Origin: Bacteroidales bacterium
GTDB taxonomy: Bacteria; Bacteroidota; Bacteroidia; Bacteroidales; F082
Reading direction: 5' to 3'
Assembly: GCA_024710405.1 (NCBI GenBank)
Contig: JANJUV010000002.1
Coordinates: forward strand, 186,001-250,000
Length of the DNA: 64,000 nucleotides
Shown: positions 44,716 to 53,565 of the stretch, piece by piece
How the letters are laid out: each line of letters opens with the position of its first letter
How positions within the stretch are numbered: the first letter of the stretch is position 1
The notes under the pieces: model-generated
Database searches by the model: none
What the model was told of the DNA's origin: nothing
Seen by the model: the letters and a program-made list of their open reading frames with translations, nothing else
Position numbers and translations under genes: made by a program

Positions 44716-46832
44716 AGGTCCACCAGTTTAAGTTCAACTACTTGTCCTTTTACCATGGTATCACCGGCCAGAGGCAACTGACCTGCGACCAAACCTTTAC
44801 CACTAACAACAGGCCTCATGCCCATGCTTTCAAGCAGATAAACTGCATCACGCAATCCCATTCCCATCATGTCTGGCATCAGTGTATCATTTATTCTGGC
44901 GGGAGCCAACCAGGCACGATCTTCTTCAGTTTCTTTTATAATCCATTCTTTATCTGCAAGGTAGCTAAGTGTGGGCACTCCTGATTCGCGATATACCAAC
45001 CACAGATCATCTCCATTCAGTACTCCTTTGGGCATTGGCTGCACGGGTTTGATAGTATCGGGCAACTTAAGACCATCATGAATATCCATACGTGTTGCAT
45101 ACACTTTATCGGCAATTTCCCTGAATACGGGTGCAGCAACTGCTCCTCCGTAAATTTTACCTGCGGTTGGCCTGCTGATCACTACAATGCATGAATACTT
45201 TGGATTACCAGCCGGAAAATAACCAACGAATGATGCATTGTAATTCTTTTTGTCGTAACCAGCCTTACCTGCAGCTATTTGAGCTGTACCTGTTTTCCCT
45301 GCAATTTTAACCGGACTCTCACTCAGCGCTTTGGCTGTCCCTCTTGCCACTACTCCTTCAAGGAGTGCTTTAACCGTATCTATTGTTGCCTGTGATGCAA
45401 TTGAAGCACAGATCACCTCGGTTTTGTTACGTCTGGTCACCACTCCTCCCTGAACGATCTCTTTAACAAACATCGGCTTGACCATAGTCCCATTGTTGGC
45501 TACAGCATTATATAAGGCGAGGATCTGAAGCGGAGTCATTTGGGACTCGTATCCAATGGACATCCATGGCAAAGTAGTAGCATACCAGTATTTTTTGTCG
45601 GAAGGATCTTTTATGTATGGTTTCCCTTCGCCTGGAATATCAATATTCAATGGCTGATGGAGCTTCATATGTTGCAGGTGTCCGACAAACCTTTCGGGCT
45701 TATCTTTGTATGCCTGATGCACAAGTTTGGAAATGGCTACATTAGATGATTTTTCGAAAGCTTCTCTAACAGAAATGTGCCCATCTCTGATAGGATATAC
45801 ATCTTTCATCACCCTTGATCCATAATTCATTTGCCCGCTGCCGATCCGCATACTGTCGCTCAGTCTGGTATATTTGTCTTCGAGCAGGGCTATTATGGAT
45901 GCCAGCTTGAATGTTGAACCTGGTTCAACACTTTCGGCCACGGCAAAATTGTAAGCTTCCTCATATTTACCTGTTTTGGTATTCAGGGTTAAGTTGGCAA
46001 TTGCTTTGATATGGCCCGTTGACACTTCCATGAGCACGGCACAGCCCTGATATGCTTCGTTTTCCATTAGGGTGCGGTAGAGTGCATTCTCAGCTACATC
46101 CTGTATGTTAATATCAATGGTTGTTAGTACATCATGGCCGTTTTTAGGATCAATTTCACCAGCGTCAAACACAGGAATCCAGTCTCCGTTATTAATGCGC
46201 CGTTTAAGCTGCTTGCCGTTAATTCCTTTAAGTTCATCATGGTAGGCCCCTTCGAGACCAACAAAGATCTGCTCGCGCTCATTCTCATAACCTATCGTGC
46301 GGCTGGCGAGCTGGTTAAAAGGTTTTTCCCTCTTGTCGTGTTGTACAACTATTAATCCGCCACGGTACTTTCCTCTGTTGAGTATCGGAAATTTCCGGAC
46401 CTTTTTGAGCTGTGCATAAGTAACTTTATTTCTAAGCAAGAGATACCGGTTGCCTTCTGCACGACCATTGCGAAGGTCACTGGCGTACTGCCGTGCAGTT
46501 TTTCCAGGAAACAATCCGGCCAGAGATGCTGCCAGAGAATCAACTTTGGAAGCAAACAAAGCATCATCAATATGAGGAGACGACACATCCATTCTGAGTT
46601 CGAACACCGGAACGCTTGTCGCCAGAAGTGAGCCGTCATCTGAAAGGATGTTTCCGCGCATTGCTTCCAGATTAAAAACCTTTAACTCCAGTTTTTCTGA
46701 CTCCTCCAGTAACTCATTACCAATGTTGTATTGAATAAGTGCAATTTTAACGACGACAGCAATGGCAAAACTCAGCACGGCACCATAAAGGAGGTACACA
46801 CGCCATAATATTTCCCTTTGCGCGTCCTTCAT
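44712..46832 (-). CDS. ftsI: Septal transpeptidase FtsI (PBP3) with a PASTA domain
   Basis: 706 residues. An N-terminal membrane helix (about 12-32) is followed by the dimerisation domain with RGNIL, then the transpeptidase domain with the active-site STFK at 306-309, SSN at 362-364 and KTGT at 513-516. A single PASTA domain (about 648-706: MPDMMGMGLRDAVYLLE) closes the protein, as in Spo-VD-type enzymes. It cross-links septal peptidoglycan together with FtsW. Confidence 0.97.
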   Translation of the reverse strand: MKDAQREILWRVYLLYGAVLSFAIAVVVKIALIQYNIGNELLEESEKLELKVFNLEAMRGNILSDDGSLLATSVPVFELRMDVSSPHIDDALFASKVDSLAASLAGLFPGKTARQYASDLRNGRAEGNRYLLLRNKVTYAQLKKVRKFPILNRGKYRGGLIVVQHDKREKPFNQLASRTIGYENEREQIFVGLEGAYHDELKGINGKQLKRRINNGDWIPVFDAGEIDPKNGHDVLTTIDINIQDVAENALYRTLMENEAYQGCAVLMEVSTGHIKAIANLTLNTKTGKYEEAYNFAVAESVEPGSTFKLASIIALLEDKYTRLSDSMRIGSGQMNYGSRVMKDVYPIRDGHISVREAFEKSSNVAISKLVHQAYKDKPERFVGHLQHMKLHQPLNIDIPGEGKPYIKDPSDKKYWYATTLPWMSIGYESQMTPLQILALYNAVANNGTMVKPMFVKEIVQGGVVTRRNKTEVICASIASQATIDTVKALLEGVVARGTAKALSESPVKIAGKTGTAQIAAGKAGYDKKNYNASFVGYFPAGNPKYSCIVVISRPTAGKIYGGAVAAPVFREIADKVYATRMDIHDGLKLPDTIKPVQPMPKGVLNGDDLWLVYRESGVPTLSYLADKEWIIKETEEDRAWLAPARINDTLMPDMMGMGLRDAVYLLESMGMRPVVSGKGLVAGQLPLAGDTMVKGQVVELKLVDL

Positions 46833-46835
46833 TAT

Positions 46836-47225
46836 CTATTCCTTGTTGACAATAAGTTTTCTGACCGGCTCGGTTGACTCTACCAATCCTATTGACTGAA
46901 GACTTTTTGCGAGTTCTGATTGTTTACCTGCCTGCATGAGTTCCGATTTTGTTGAAACATATTCGTATTGCAGTTCCTTCAGCTCACGCGCCACTTCATC
47001 AATATTTCTGCTTGTGCTTTCGGCATAATAACTGTTTGCTATATAGAGCATTCCTATACCTGCCAGAAAAAAAAGATAGTTCACCTGACTGCGTGCCCAT
47101 TCACGTGAAAGAAAATCCCCACCAAGCACCGAAAACAATACGCTCCAAACTGAACGCTTTTTTGGTTTATCGTCCATTGGATGGTTCATTCCGGGTTTTA
47201 TTTCGGTTGTTATCTGTTCTTCCAT
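46836..47225 (-). CDS. ftsL: FtsL-like division protein
   Basis: 129 residues: a charged cytoplasmic head, one transmembrane helix (about 45-66) and a coiled-coil-like periplasmic tail (EVARELKELQYEYVSTKSELMQAG). This topology and the position between rsmH and ftsI define the FtsL-like protein of Bacteroidota; sequence similarity to E. coli FtsL is not expected. Confidence 0.85.
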   Translation of the reverse strand: MEEQITTEIKPGMNHPMDDKPKKRSVWSVLFSVLGGDFLSREWARSQVNYLFFLAGIGMLYIANSYYAESTSRNIDEVARELKELQYEYVSTKSELMQAGKQSELAKSLQSIGLVESTEPVRKLIVNKE

Positions 47226-47231
47226 ATTGTT

Positions 47232-48125
47232 CTATACTTTTTCGGCAATGCGCAACCGTGCACTCCTTGCTCTTGGATTGCGCTCAATTTCAAATTCTGT
47301 GGGTGTGATAACTTTTCTGTTAAGCGGTTTAAGCGGACACAAAAGGTTTCCAAAAAAATCTTTCTCCTGAACACCATCTGCACGTCCCGATTTGAAATAG
47401 TTTTTCACCAGCCTGTCCTCTAGCGAATGATAGGAGATTATCGCAATCCTGCCTCCCGGCCTCAGACACAGTATGCATTGCTGCAGCCATTCATCAAGAA
47501 TGGAAAGTTCCTGATTAACCTCTATCCGGAATGCCTGAAACAGTTGAGCCAGAATCTTACTCTCGCGGCCTTTGGGAAGTAAGTGTGCAACAGCATCTTT
47601 CAGATTAAATGTTGTTTGCAGCGGACCCTTCCGGCGTGCGTCAATAATCGCTGAGGCAAACTGCCCGGGATGATCAAGCTCCCCATAAACCCTGAACATA
47701 CGTGTTAACTCTTCGGCCTCATAATTGGCAGCAATGTGAGCAGCATCAATGGGACTGTTCTGATCCATGCGCATATCCAGTCGTCCGTCCAGTCGTGTCG
47801 AAAAACCCTTTGATGCTTCATCAAACTGAAAAGAAGAAACCCCAAGGTCAGCAAATATGCCATCCACCTGCTCAATTCCATGCAACAATAAAAAGTTGCG
47901 CATGAACCTGAAATTATTCCGAATAAATACCAGTCGGGGGTCTCCCGTAACCTGTCTGGCAGCATCCTCATCCTGATCAAAGGCAAACAGCCGGCCTGTG
48001 CCAAGGTGTTTCAGAATCTCAGCAGAGTGTCCACCACCTCCATAAGTAACATCCACATAAATGCCATCGGGCTGTATGTGTAATGCCTCAACACTTTCGC
48101 GCAGCAGAACCGGCTGGTGGTACAT
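47232..48125 (-). CDS. rsmH: 16S rRNA (cytosine-1402 N4) methyltransferase
   Basis: 297 residues. YHQPVLLRESVEAL at the start, the SAM-binding VDVTYGGGGHSAEIL (near 25-39) and the family-specific DLGVSSFQFDEASKGFS and IISYHSLEDRLVK. It modifies the ribosomal P site. Second gene of the operon, 3 bases after mraZ. Confidence 0.97.
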   Translation of the reverse strand: MYHQPVLLRESVEALHIQPDGIYVDVTYGGGGHSAEILKHLGTGRLFAFDQDEDAARQVTGDPRLVFIRNNFRFMRNFLLLHGIEQVDGIFADLGVSSFQFDEASKGFSTRLDGRLDMRMDQNSPIDAAHIAANYEAEELTRMFRVYGELDHPGQFASAIIDARRKGPLQTTFNLKDAVAHLLPKGRESKILAQLFQAFRIEVNQELSILDEWLQQCILCLRPGGRIAIISYHSLEDRLVKNYFKSGRADGVQEKDFFGNLLCPLKPLNRKVITPTEFEIERNPRARSARLRIAEKV

Positions 48126-48128
48126 AGC

Positions 48129-48596
48129 TTATTCGTTATCGTCTGAAATATTTCCCAATACATCTGCTGCAAAATTCAGGAACGATTGTTGGTCCATGTC
48201 TGACTGTGTCCTGACAAAAGCCTCCTTGTCCCATATTTCGATGTTCTTAGCCACCGAGTTCAGAACAACTTCCTTAGTCAGCCCACCCTCTTCGATAAGG
48301 TTTTTGGGAATCTGCAGACGGCCAAGACTGTCTATTTTAACTTCTTTGGCACCTGCATTATACTTACGTATGAAATCCACATTGGCCTTCACAAACTGGT
48401 TGAGTTTCCGCAGTTTCGACTGAACCTTCATCCAATCCTGCATCGTGTACAGCTCAAGGTAGGTATCAAACAATCCTGGCCTGAGCACAAAACCCTGCTG
48501 AACGACATCTTTCAGTTTATCTCTGAAATCTGCCGGCAACATCAGGCGGCCTTTGCCGTCAAGCTTGCAGTGAAATGTGTCGATTGGATAGCTCAA
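48129..48596 (-). CDS. mraZ: Transcriptional regulator MraZ
   Basis: 155 residues from a TTG at 48596 (SYPIDTFHCKLDGKGR). Two SpoVT/AbrB-like halves are visible, each with a conserved GR motif (KLDGKGRLMLPADFRD and IDSLGRLQIPKNL). The frame is open to 48692, but this longer form would put the predicted MraZ sites inside the coding region, would exceed the usual length of about 150 residues, and adds a Lys-rich stretch not typical of the family. MraZ represses its own operon in E. coli. First gene of the division operon. Confidence 0.88.
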   Translation of the reverse strand: MSYPIDTFHCKLDGKGRLMLPADFRDKLKDVVQQGFVLRPGLFDTYLELYTMQDWMKVQSKLRKLNQFVKANVDFIRKYNAGAKEVKIDSLGRLQIPKNLIEEGGLTKEVVLNSVAKNIEIWDKEAFVRTQSDMDQQSFLNFAADVLGNISDDNE

Positions 48597-48635
48597 GAAA
48601 ATTGCAATTTTGTGAGGTAAAATTAGTGCATTTAA

Positions 48636-48660
48636 TCCCAATTTCTCCCATTTTTTACCA
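48636..48660 (-). promoter_or_regulatory. Predicted MraZ operator: three 10-bp-phased repeats
   Basis: Read on the minus strand the sequence is TGGTA-N5-TGGGA-N5-TGGGA, ending 39 bases before the mraZ start. E. coli MraZ binds TGGGN repeats separated by 5 bases at this same place; here the spacing is exact and the first copy has one changed base. Confidence 0.82.
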
Positions 48661-49044
48661 CTTTTTTTATAAAATGTTTCAAACAAGACCAAAATAATTT
48701 CGAGTGATTTACTATTTAACTGATATTGTGTTTCTTAAAATGTCTTAACAAACAACGAACAACCAACTATTCCCTATTTGGGACAGAGTTATCAACATGA
48801 CTCACTGATTTTCAGATAAAAAAAAAGGATCTATTTAGTTGTCTTGCATCCGAATGTCGTTGGTTATCATAGTGAGGTATCAAGTGATAAACTAGTTAAT
48901 ACTTTGTATTCTATCACATTAAGCACAAAAGAACACTTTTATATTTCCAGTTTACCGTCATGTAATCATTCATCATCCATCCGTGTGGTTACAAAAAAAA
49001 ACACGGAAAGTAAGAATGTCAGTAATCCCGGATTTGTGAAGCAT
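48661..49044 (+). other. Divergent intergenic region between mraZ and glsA-like gene
   Basis: It should hold the mraZ promoter. No exact TAnnTTTG is found for the minus strand; TATTTTGG at about 48690 is one base off. No gene, RNA or long repeat recognised; a small frame at 48844-49062 has no coding character. Confidence 0.5.
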
Positions 49045-49075
49045 TTTGACTGTTCGTATTAACGGATTATCTTTG
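49045..49075 (+). promoter_or_regulatory. Perfect promoter for glsA-glsB-engB (TTTG-N19-TATCTTTG)
   Basis: TTTG at 49045-49048 and TATCTTTG at 49068-49075 are both exact with 19 bases between; the ATG follows 25 bases later. Confidence 0.82.
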
Positions 49076-49100
49076 CTTTCTAAACCGCGAGCAGGGTTAC

Positions 49101-49976
49101 ATGAAAAAAGACATACAATCTAATGAGCCATTATTCGTAGATGTTGAGAAGGTAATCCGGGACAAAAACCGGCGACTTGCCGCTATGATGCCTGCTTTTG
49201 TGATCAGATACCTGAAGAGAATCATTCATCAGGACGAGATCAACGCCTTTATTGACGGCAGCAAACACCTCCACGGACTTGAATTTGTTGATGCCATCAT
49301 GAAAGAATTTGGTGCTGTTGCTCAGATACATAACCTTGAATATGTACCCAAAACCGGCCGGGTTATTGTAGCTTCCAACCATCCGCTGGGCGGCATTGAC
49401 GGCATTGGCCTGATGCAGACCATTGGGAAAGTACGCAACGACCTGCAATTCCCGGTGAACGACATCCTGATGAACCTCGAGAACCTGAAACCTTTGTTTA
49501 TCCCAATTAACAAACACGGCAGTAATGCAGAAAACATCCAGATTCTCAACGATACTTTTGCCGGAAATGCAGTGATCTGTTACTTTCCCTTCGGACTTGT
49601 TTCCCGAAAAAAAAATGGTGTGATCAAAGACCTGGAATGGAAAAAAACATTTATCACCAAGGCCAGAAAATTCAAACGCGATATTATCCCGACCCACATC
49701 AGCGGCCGAAACACAAATTTTTTCTATCGCTTGTCGAACATTCGCAAAATGCTCGGCATCAAAGCAAACATTGAGATGCTTTATCTTGTTGATGAATTTT
49801 ACAAACAAAGTGGCCAAATACTGAATATCCGGTTTGGCAAGCCCATACCCTGGCAGACTTTTGACCGCAGCAAAACTGATACCGAATGGGCCGAACAACT
49901 CAGAAGGTATGTGTATACTTTACCTACTGGTAATACCGAATCTTTTGACCCGAACCAAAACTATCCACTCATTTAA
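49101..49976 (+). CDS. glsA: Lysophospholipid-type O-acyltransferase (GlsA-like)
   Basis: 291 residues. The PlsC-type acyltransferase core has ASNHPLGGIDGIGL, where NHPLGGID replaces the usual NHxxxxD box, and YFPFGLVSRKKNG further on. In Bacteroides, GlsA adds the second fatty acid to N-acyl-glycine to make glycine lipids, and the partner GlsB is encoded next to it. The pairing here, 11 bases apart, is the main argument for that role; the related OlsA of ornithine lipid synthesis is the alternative. Cytoplasmic or peripheral membrane protein. Confidence 0.8.
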   Translation: MKKDIQSNEPLFVDVEKVIRDKNRRLAAMMPAFVIRYLKRIIHQDEINAFIDGSKHLHGLEFVDAIMKEFGAVAQIHNLEYVPKTGRVIVASNHPLGGIDGIGLMQTIGKVRNDLQFPVNDILMNLENLKPLFIPINKHGSNAENIQILNDTFAGNAVICYFPFGLVSRKKNGVIKDLEWKKTFITKARKFKRDIIPTHISGRNTNFFYRLSNIRKMLGIKANIEMLYLVDEFYKQSGQILNIRFGKPIPWQTFDRSKTDTEWAEQLRRYVYTLPTGNTESFDPNQNYPLI

Positions 49977-49987
49977 ACTGCCTGCTC

Positions 49988-50905
49988 ATGAAACCAATTA
50001 TCCCCCCGGTTGATAAAAAAATTCTGCTGACAGAACTAACTAAAGAACGCTTCATTCGTCAGGCAAACAATGGCCCGAACGAAATTTACATCTTCAACGA
50101 AGCAGAGTCTCCGGCATTGATGCGTGAGACGGCAAGACTGCGCGAAATAACCTTTCGGGATGCCGGTGGAGGCACCGGACAGGAATTGGATATGGATGTT
50201 TACGACACCGGGAAAGAAAATTTTCAACAACTTATCGTCTGGAGCCCTGAAGATCAGGCCATTGTTGGAGGATACCGGTTTATCCACTGCAAATATCTTC
50301 CTGTTGATTCTGATGGTCATGTGAAGACGCCAACCTCGAAACTCTTTGCTTACTCAAAAATATTTGTTGAAGACTATATTCCATATACGATCGAGCTGGG
50401 CAGATCGTTCGTTCAGCCTGATTACCAGCCCGCAAATAACCTCCGCAAAGGAATGTATGCACTGGATAATCTCTGGGATGGGCTGGGTGCGCTGATCACC
50501 TTATATCCTGATGCACGTTATTTCTTTGGAAAGGTCACTATGTATCAACACTTTAATAAGTACGCAAGAGATCTGGTTCTGTTTTTTATGAAGAAGTACT
50601 TTCCAGATCCAGACAAGCTCGTTTTTCCACATGAACCGCTTGATTTGTTCCATCCTGAAGAAGAAATCTCTCAGTTGTTCGCAGGTTATTCCTACGACGA
50701 AAGCTACAAGATTCTGGTGCAAACAGTCAGAAAACATGGCGAAAATGTACCGCCACTCGTTAATGCCTATATGAGTCTTTCCTCAACCATGAAAAGTTTC
50801 GGAACAGCTTTTAACGGTCCGTTTGGCAATGTCGAGGAAACGGGCATTCTGGTTACCATTGACGACATTTACAGTGACAAAATGGAACGGCATATTTTAC
50901 GCTAA
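49988..50905 (+). CDS. glsB: N-acyltransferase of amino-acid lipid synthesis (GlsB-like)
   Basis: 305 residues, a long GNAT-fold enzyme of the hemolysin/OlsB type. RLREITFRDAGGGTGQELDMD, IVGGYRFIHC and TIELGRSFVQPDYQP are typical. In Bacteroides GlsB attaches a 3-hydroxy fatty acid to glycine, giving commendamide, the precursor of glycine lipids; the substrate here could be glycine or another amino acid. With glsA it completes the two-step pathway. Confidence 0.8.
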   Translation: MKPIIPPVDKKILLTELTKERFIRQANNGPNEIYIFNEAESPALMRETARLREITFRDAGGGTGQELDMDVYDTGKENFQQLIVWSPEDQAIVGGYRFIHCKYLPVDSDGHVKTPTSKLFAYSKIFVEDYIPYTIELGRSFVQPDYQPANNLRKGMYALDNLWDGLGALITLYPDARYFFGKVTMYQHFNKYARDLVLFFMKKYFPDPDKLVFPHEPLDLFHPEEEISQLFAGYSYDESYKILVQTVRKHGENVPPLVNAYMSLSSTMKSFGTAFNGPFGNVEETGILVTIDDIYSDKMERHILR

Positions 50906-50920
50906 TCAGATATTGTAACG

Positions 50921-51544
50921 ATGGTCATTGAATCAGCTGTTTACATTCAGAGCAACACCAAAATTGAAGCCTTACCAAAACCAGTTAAAGCAGAATATGC
51001 TTTTATTGGAAGGTCGAACGTTGGAAAAAGCTCGTTAATCAATATGTTAACAGGTGTAAAAGGCCTGGCAAAAACATCCGGAAAACCGGGCAAAACCATT
51101 ACCATCAACCATTTTCTGATCAATGATCAATGGTACCTTGTTGATTTACCGGGATATGGTTATGCTCGAAGATCAAAGTCACAACGGAAACACTGGCCTG
51201 AAATGCTCAGGAAATATCTCACTAAACGGCAAAACCTCATTTACACGTTTATTCTGCTCGACATGAGGCTTGAGCCACAAACGATTGACCTGGAGTTTAT
51301 TCAATGGATGGGCGAAATGCAACTTCCTATGGTAATGGTATTTACAAAATCAGACAAAATGGGAAGAACCAGCGTTGACAAGAATCTGGCTGCTTATAAA
51401 AAACATCTTCTTCAAACATGGGAAGACCTTCCGCCGATTGTTATTACTTCATCAGTAACTGGAAGCGGAAGGAACGAAATTCTCGAAATTATTCAGGCAG
51501 AAAATGAGCAATCAGCTGATTACATCAGTTCAATCATGACGTGA
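50921..51544 (+). CDS. engB: Ribosome biogenesis GTPase EngB/YsxC
   Basis: 207 residues of the YihA family. G1 is GRSNVGKSS, G3 is DLPGYGYA and G4 is TKSD. It assists assembly of the large ribosomal subunit and is usually essential. It lies 15 bases after glsB. Its last 25 bases overlap the 3' end of the biotin carrier gene on the other strand. Confidence 0.95.
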   Translation: MVIESAVYIQSNTKIEALPKPVKAEYAFIGRSNVGKSSLINMLTGVKGLAKTSGKPGKTITINHFLINDQWYLVDLPGYGYARRSKSQRKHWPEMLRKYLTKRQNLIYTFILLDMRLEPQTIDLEFIQWMGEMQLPMVMVFTKSDKMGRTSVDKNLAAYKKHLLQTWEDLPPIVITSSVTGSGRNEILEIIQAENEQSADYISSIMT

Positions 51545-51861
51545 TTTTTCGACACCTTGTCACCGGGCTTCACATGAATTGCCTTCACCTGTCCGTCGAA
51601 AGGGCTTATTACGTCATTCATCATTTTCATGGCATCTAAAATAAGGAGTTTGTCTCCTTGTTTTACCTTTTTGCCCTCCTTGACAAATACTTCGATGATG
51701 GTTCCGGGGATAAAGGCTGTCAGTTTTCCCGGATCTTTGGATTCGTAAAGGTTTCGGTGACCAAACTTTTTGGTGAACTGGGTTTTATATTTTACATTAT
51801 CAATAGTCAAGGTTTTGTACCTGACAACTTTATGTTGTTCATCGTTAGGTTCTTCTGTCAT
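51520..51861 (-). CDS. Biotin carrier protein of an acyl-CoA carboxylase or decarboxylase
   Basis: 113 residues. The C-terminal 70 form a biotinyl domain with DAMKM at 76-80, where Lys79 takes the biotin; PGTIIEVFVKEGKKVKQGD precedes it. The N-terminal 45 residues are charged and lack the Pro/Ala linker of acetyl-CoA carboxylase BCCP. It works with the carboxyltransferase encoded 14 bases upstream. No biotin carboxylase gene is near, so the complex must use one from elsewhere, or be a decarboxylase. Confidence 0.9.
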   Translation of the reverse strand: MTEEPNDEQHKVVRYKTLTIDNVKYKTQFTKKFGHRNLYESKDPGKLTAFIPGTIIEVFVKEGKKVKQGDKLLILDAMKMMNDVISPFDGQVKAIHVKPGDKVSKNHVMIELM

Positions 51862-51875
51862 GGTGATTGGGTTGA

Positions 51876-53423
51876 TTAGAATGGTGGGACTCCATGTTTT
51901 TTCATGGGAACTTCAACGATTTTATCCTTCGAAATTTCGAGTGAGTGCATCAACATCCGGCGCGTTTCCTCAGGCTCGATAACTGCATCTATATACCCGT
52001 AAGCAGCAGCAACATAAGGATTAGCAAATTTCTTCTTGTACTCGGCTACCTTCTGTTTCCTCATTTCATCGGGATTGTCTGCTGTTAGAATCTCTTTGCG
52101 GAAAATGATATTTGCTGCACCTTCAGGGCCCATTACGGCAATTTCGGCAGTGGGCCATGCAAATACAAAATCAGCACGCAGATGGTGGGAACACATCGCA
52201 ATGTATCCTCCTCCGTATGCTTTTCGCATAATCACCGTTATTTTTGGAACTGTTGCTTCAGAATAAGCATACAACACTTTCGCTCCATGGCGGATCACAC
52301 CGGCATGTTCCTGATCAACACCGGGAAGATACCCGGGAAGGTCGACAAGTGTAACAAGCGGCACATTAAATGAATCGCAGTAACGAATGAATCTGGCGGC
52401 TTTTACCGATGAATCCACATCAAGTACACCTGCAAGCACGAGTGGCTGGTTGGCTACAAAACCAACAGTATCACCATTAATTCTGCCGAAACCAATCACA
52501 ATATTGGCGGCAAACAGCTCCATTACTTCTAGAAACTCGCTATCATCGGCCAGGGCTCTGATCACATCGCGAACATCATAAGGCTGGCGTGGATCAGTGG
52601 GTAAAATACTCTCAATCTTGTATTGCCTTGTTTTGGGAGCTTTTTTGGGAAAGCGTTCTGCCTTCTTCATATTGTTCCAGGGAATAAAGCTGACCAGTTG
52701 CTTTATCTGACTGAAGCATTCCTCTTCGCTTTTTGCATAAAAATGGGCATTTCCTGTGATTTCGCTGTGAACACGTGCACCGCCAAGTTCTTCCATTGAA
52801 ATCTCTTCACCCAGCACCGTTTTAATGACCTCAGGTCCGGTGATAAACATTTTGGAAATTTTCTCAACCACAAACACAAAGTCGGTGAGTGCAGGGCTAT
52901 ATACTGCACCTCCTGCACATGGACCGAGAATAACAGATATCTGAGGAATAACCCCTGATGCCTGAGTGTTGCGGTAGAAAATCTCACCGTAGCCGGCCAA
53001 TGAATTAACGCCCTCCTGAATACGTGCCCCGCCAGAGTCGTTGATTCCAATGATAGGCACCTTCAATTTCATGGCATGATCCATGATTTTTGTAATCTTC
53101 TTGGCGTGCATCCATCCCAGCGAACCACCTGCAACGGTAAAGTCCTGAGCATAAATACATACCGGATGGCCACTTAGGGTTCCTGTACCTGTGATTACCC
53201 CATCGCCGGGCAGATACTTCTTGTCCATGTCAAAATCCTTGGCAGCGTGCTCTACAAAAAGATCATACTCATGAAATGATTTCGGATCGAGCAAAGCTAT
53301 AATTCGTTCGCGGGCAGTAAGTTTGCCGATTGATTTCTGCTTTTCTATTGCCTGTTCACCCCCACCCATCAATGCTTCACGCATGCGGCGCTGCAAGTCA
53401 GATGTTTTCTGCTTTAATCCCAT
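51876..53423 (-). CDS. Carboxyltransferase subunit (propionyl-CoA carboxylase beta / methylmalonyl-CoA decarboxylase alpha)
   Basis: 515 residues, a double crotonase-fold carboxyltransferase. RERIALLDPKSFHEYD, NDSGGARIQEGVNSLAGYGEIF, GPCAGGAVYSPALTDF, GGARVHSE, DLPGYLPGVDQEHAGVIRHGAK and PEGAANIIFRKE are the family blocks. It transfers the carboxyl group between biotin and propionyl-/methylmalonyl-CoA. Close relatives act either as propionyl-CoA carboxylase or in Na+-pumping methylmalonyl-CoA decarboxylase, and sequence alone does not decide. Operon with the biotin carrier. Confidence 0.92.
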   Translation of the reverse strand: MGLKQKTSDLQRRMREALMGGGEQAIEKQKSIGKLTARERIIALLDPKSFHEYDLFVEHAAKDFDMDKKYLPGDGVITGTGTLSGHPVCIYAQDFTVAGGSLGWMHAKKITKIMDHAMKLKVPIIGINDSGGARIQEGVNSLAGYGEIFYRNTQASGVIPQISVILGPCAGGAVYSPALTDFVFVVEKISKMFITGPEVIKTVLGEEISMEELGGARVHSEITGNAHFYAKSEEECFSQIKQLVSFIPWNNMKKAERFPKKAPKTRQYKIESILPTDPRQPYDVRDVIRALADDSEFLEVMELFAANIVIGFGRINGDTVGFVANQPLVLAGVLDVDSSVKAARFIRYCDSFNVPLVTLVDLPGYLPGVDQEHAGVIRHGAKVLYAYSEATVPKITVIMRKAYGGGYIAMCSHHLRADFVFAWPTAEIAVMGPEGAANIIFRKEILTADNPDEMRKQKVAEYKKKFANPYVAAAYGYIDAVIEPEETRRMLMHSLEISKDKIVEVPMKKHGVPPF

Positions 53424-53534
53424 AAAAGCTTGATTTTGGTTTCTTTATCTGATAAAAAAGTAAGTTGCTTAAGAAAATGTTGTTAATCAATTGCTTACCA
53501 CATAAAACTTCTTATCCAACTTACCTACCTAATG

Positions 53535-53565
53535 CAAAAATAACTTTATTTATAGAAAAGGCAAC
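53535..53565 (-). promoter_or_regulatory. Promoter for the carboxyltransferase operon (GTTG-N19-TATTTTTG)
   Basis: On the minus strand TATTTTTG (53542-53535) is exact and GTTG (53565-53562) matches three of four at 19 bases. It lies about 110 bases before the start codon. Confidence 0.6.

Noticed and set aside
48844-49062. 72-residue frame in the mraZ-glsA gap
   Set aside because: No coding character, no ribosome site, and it ends just before the perfect promoter at 49045-49075, overlapping it.
49131-49898. 255-residue frame antisense to glsA-like gene
   Set aside because: It mirrors a well-supported acyltransferase gene and shows no family motif.
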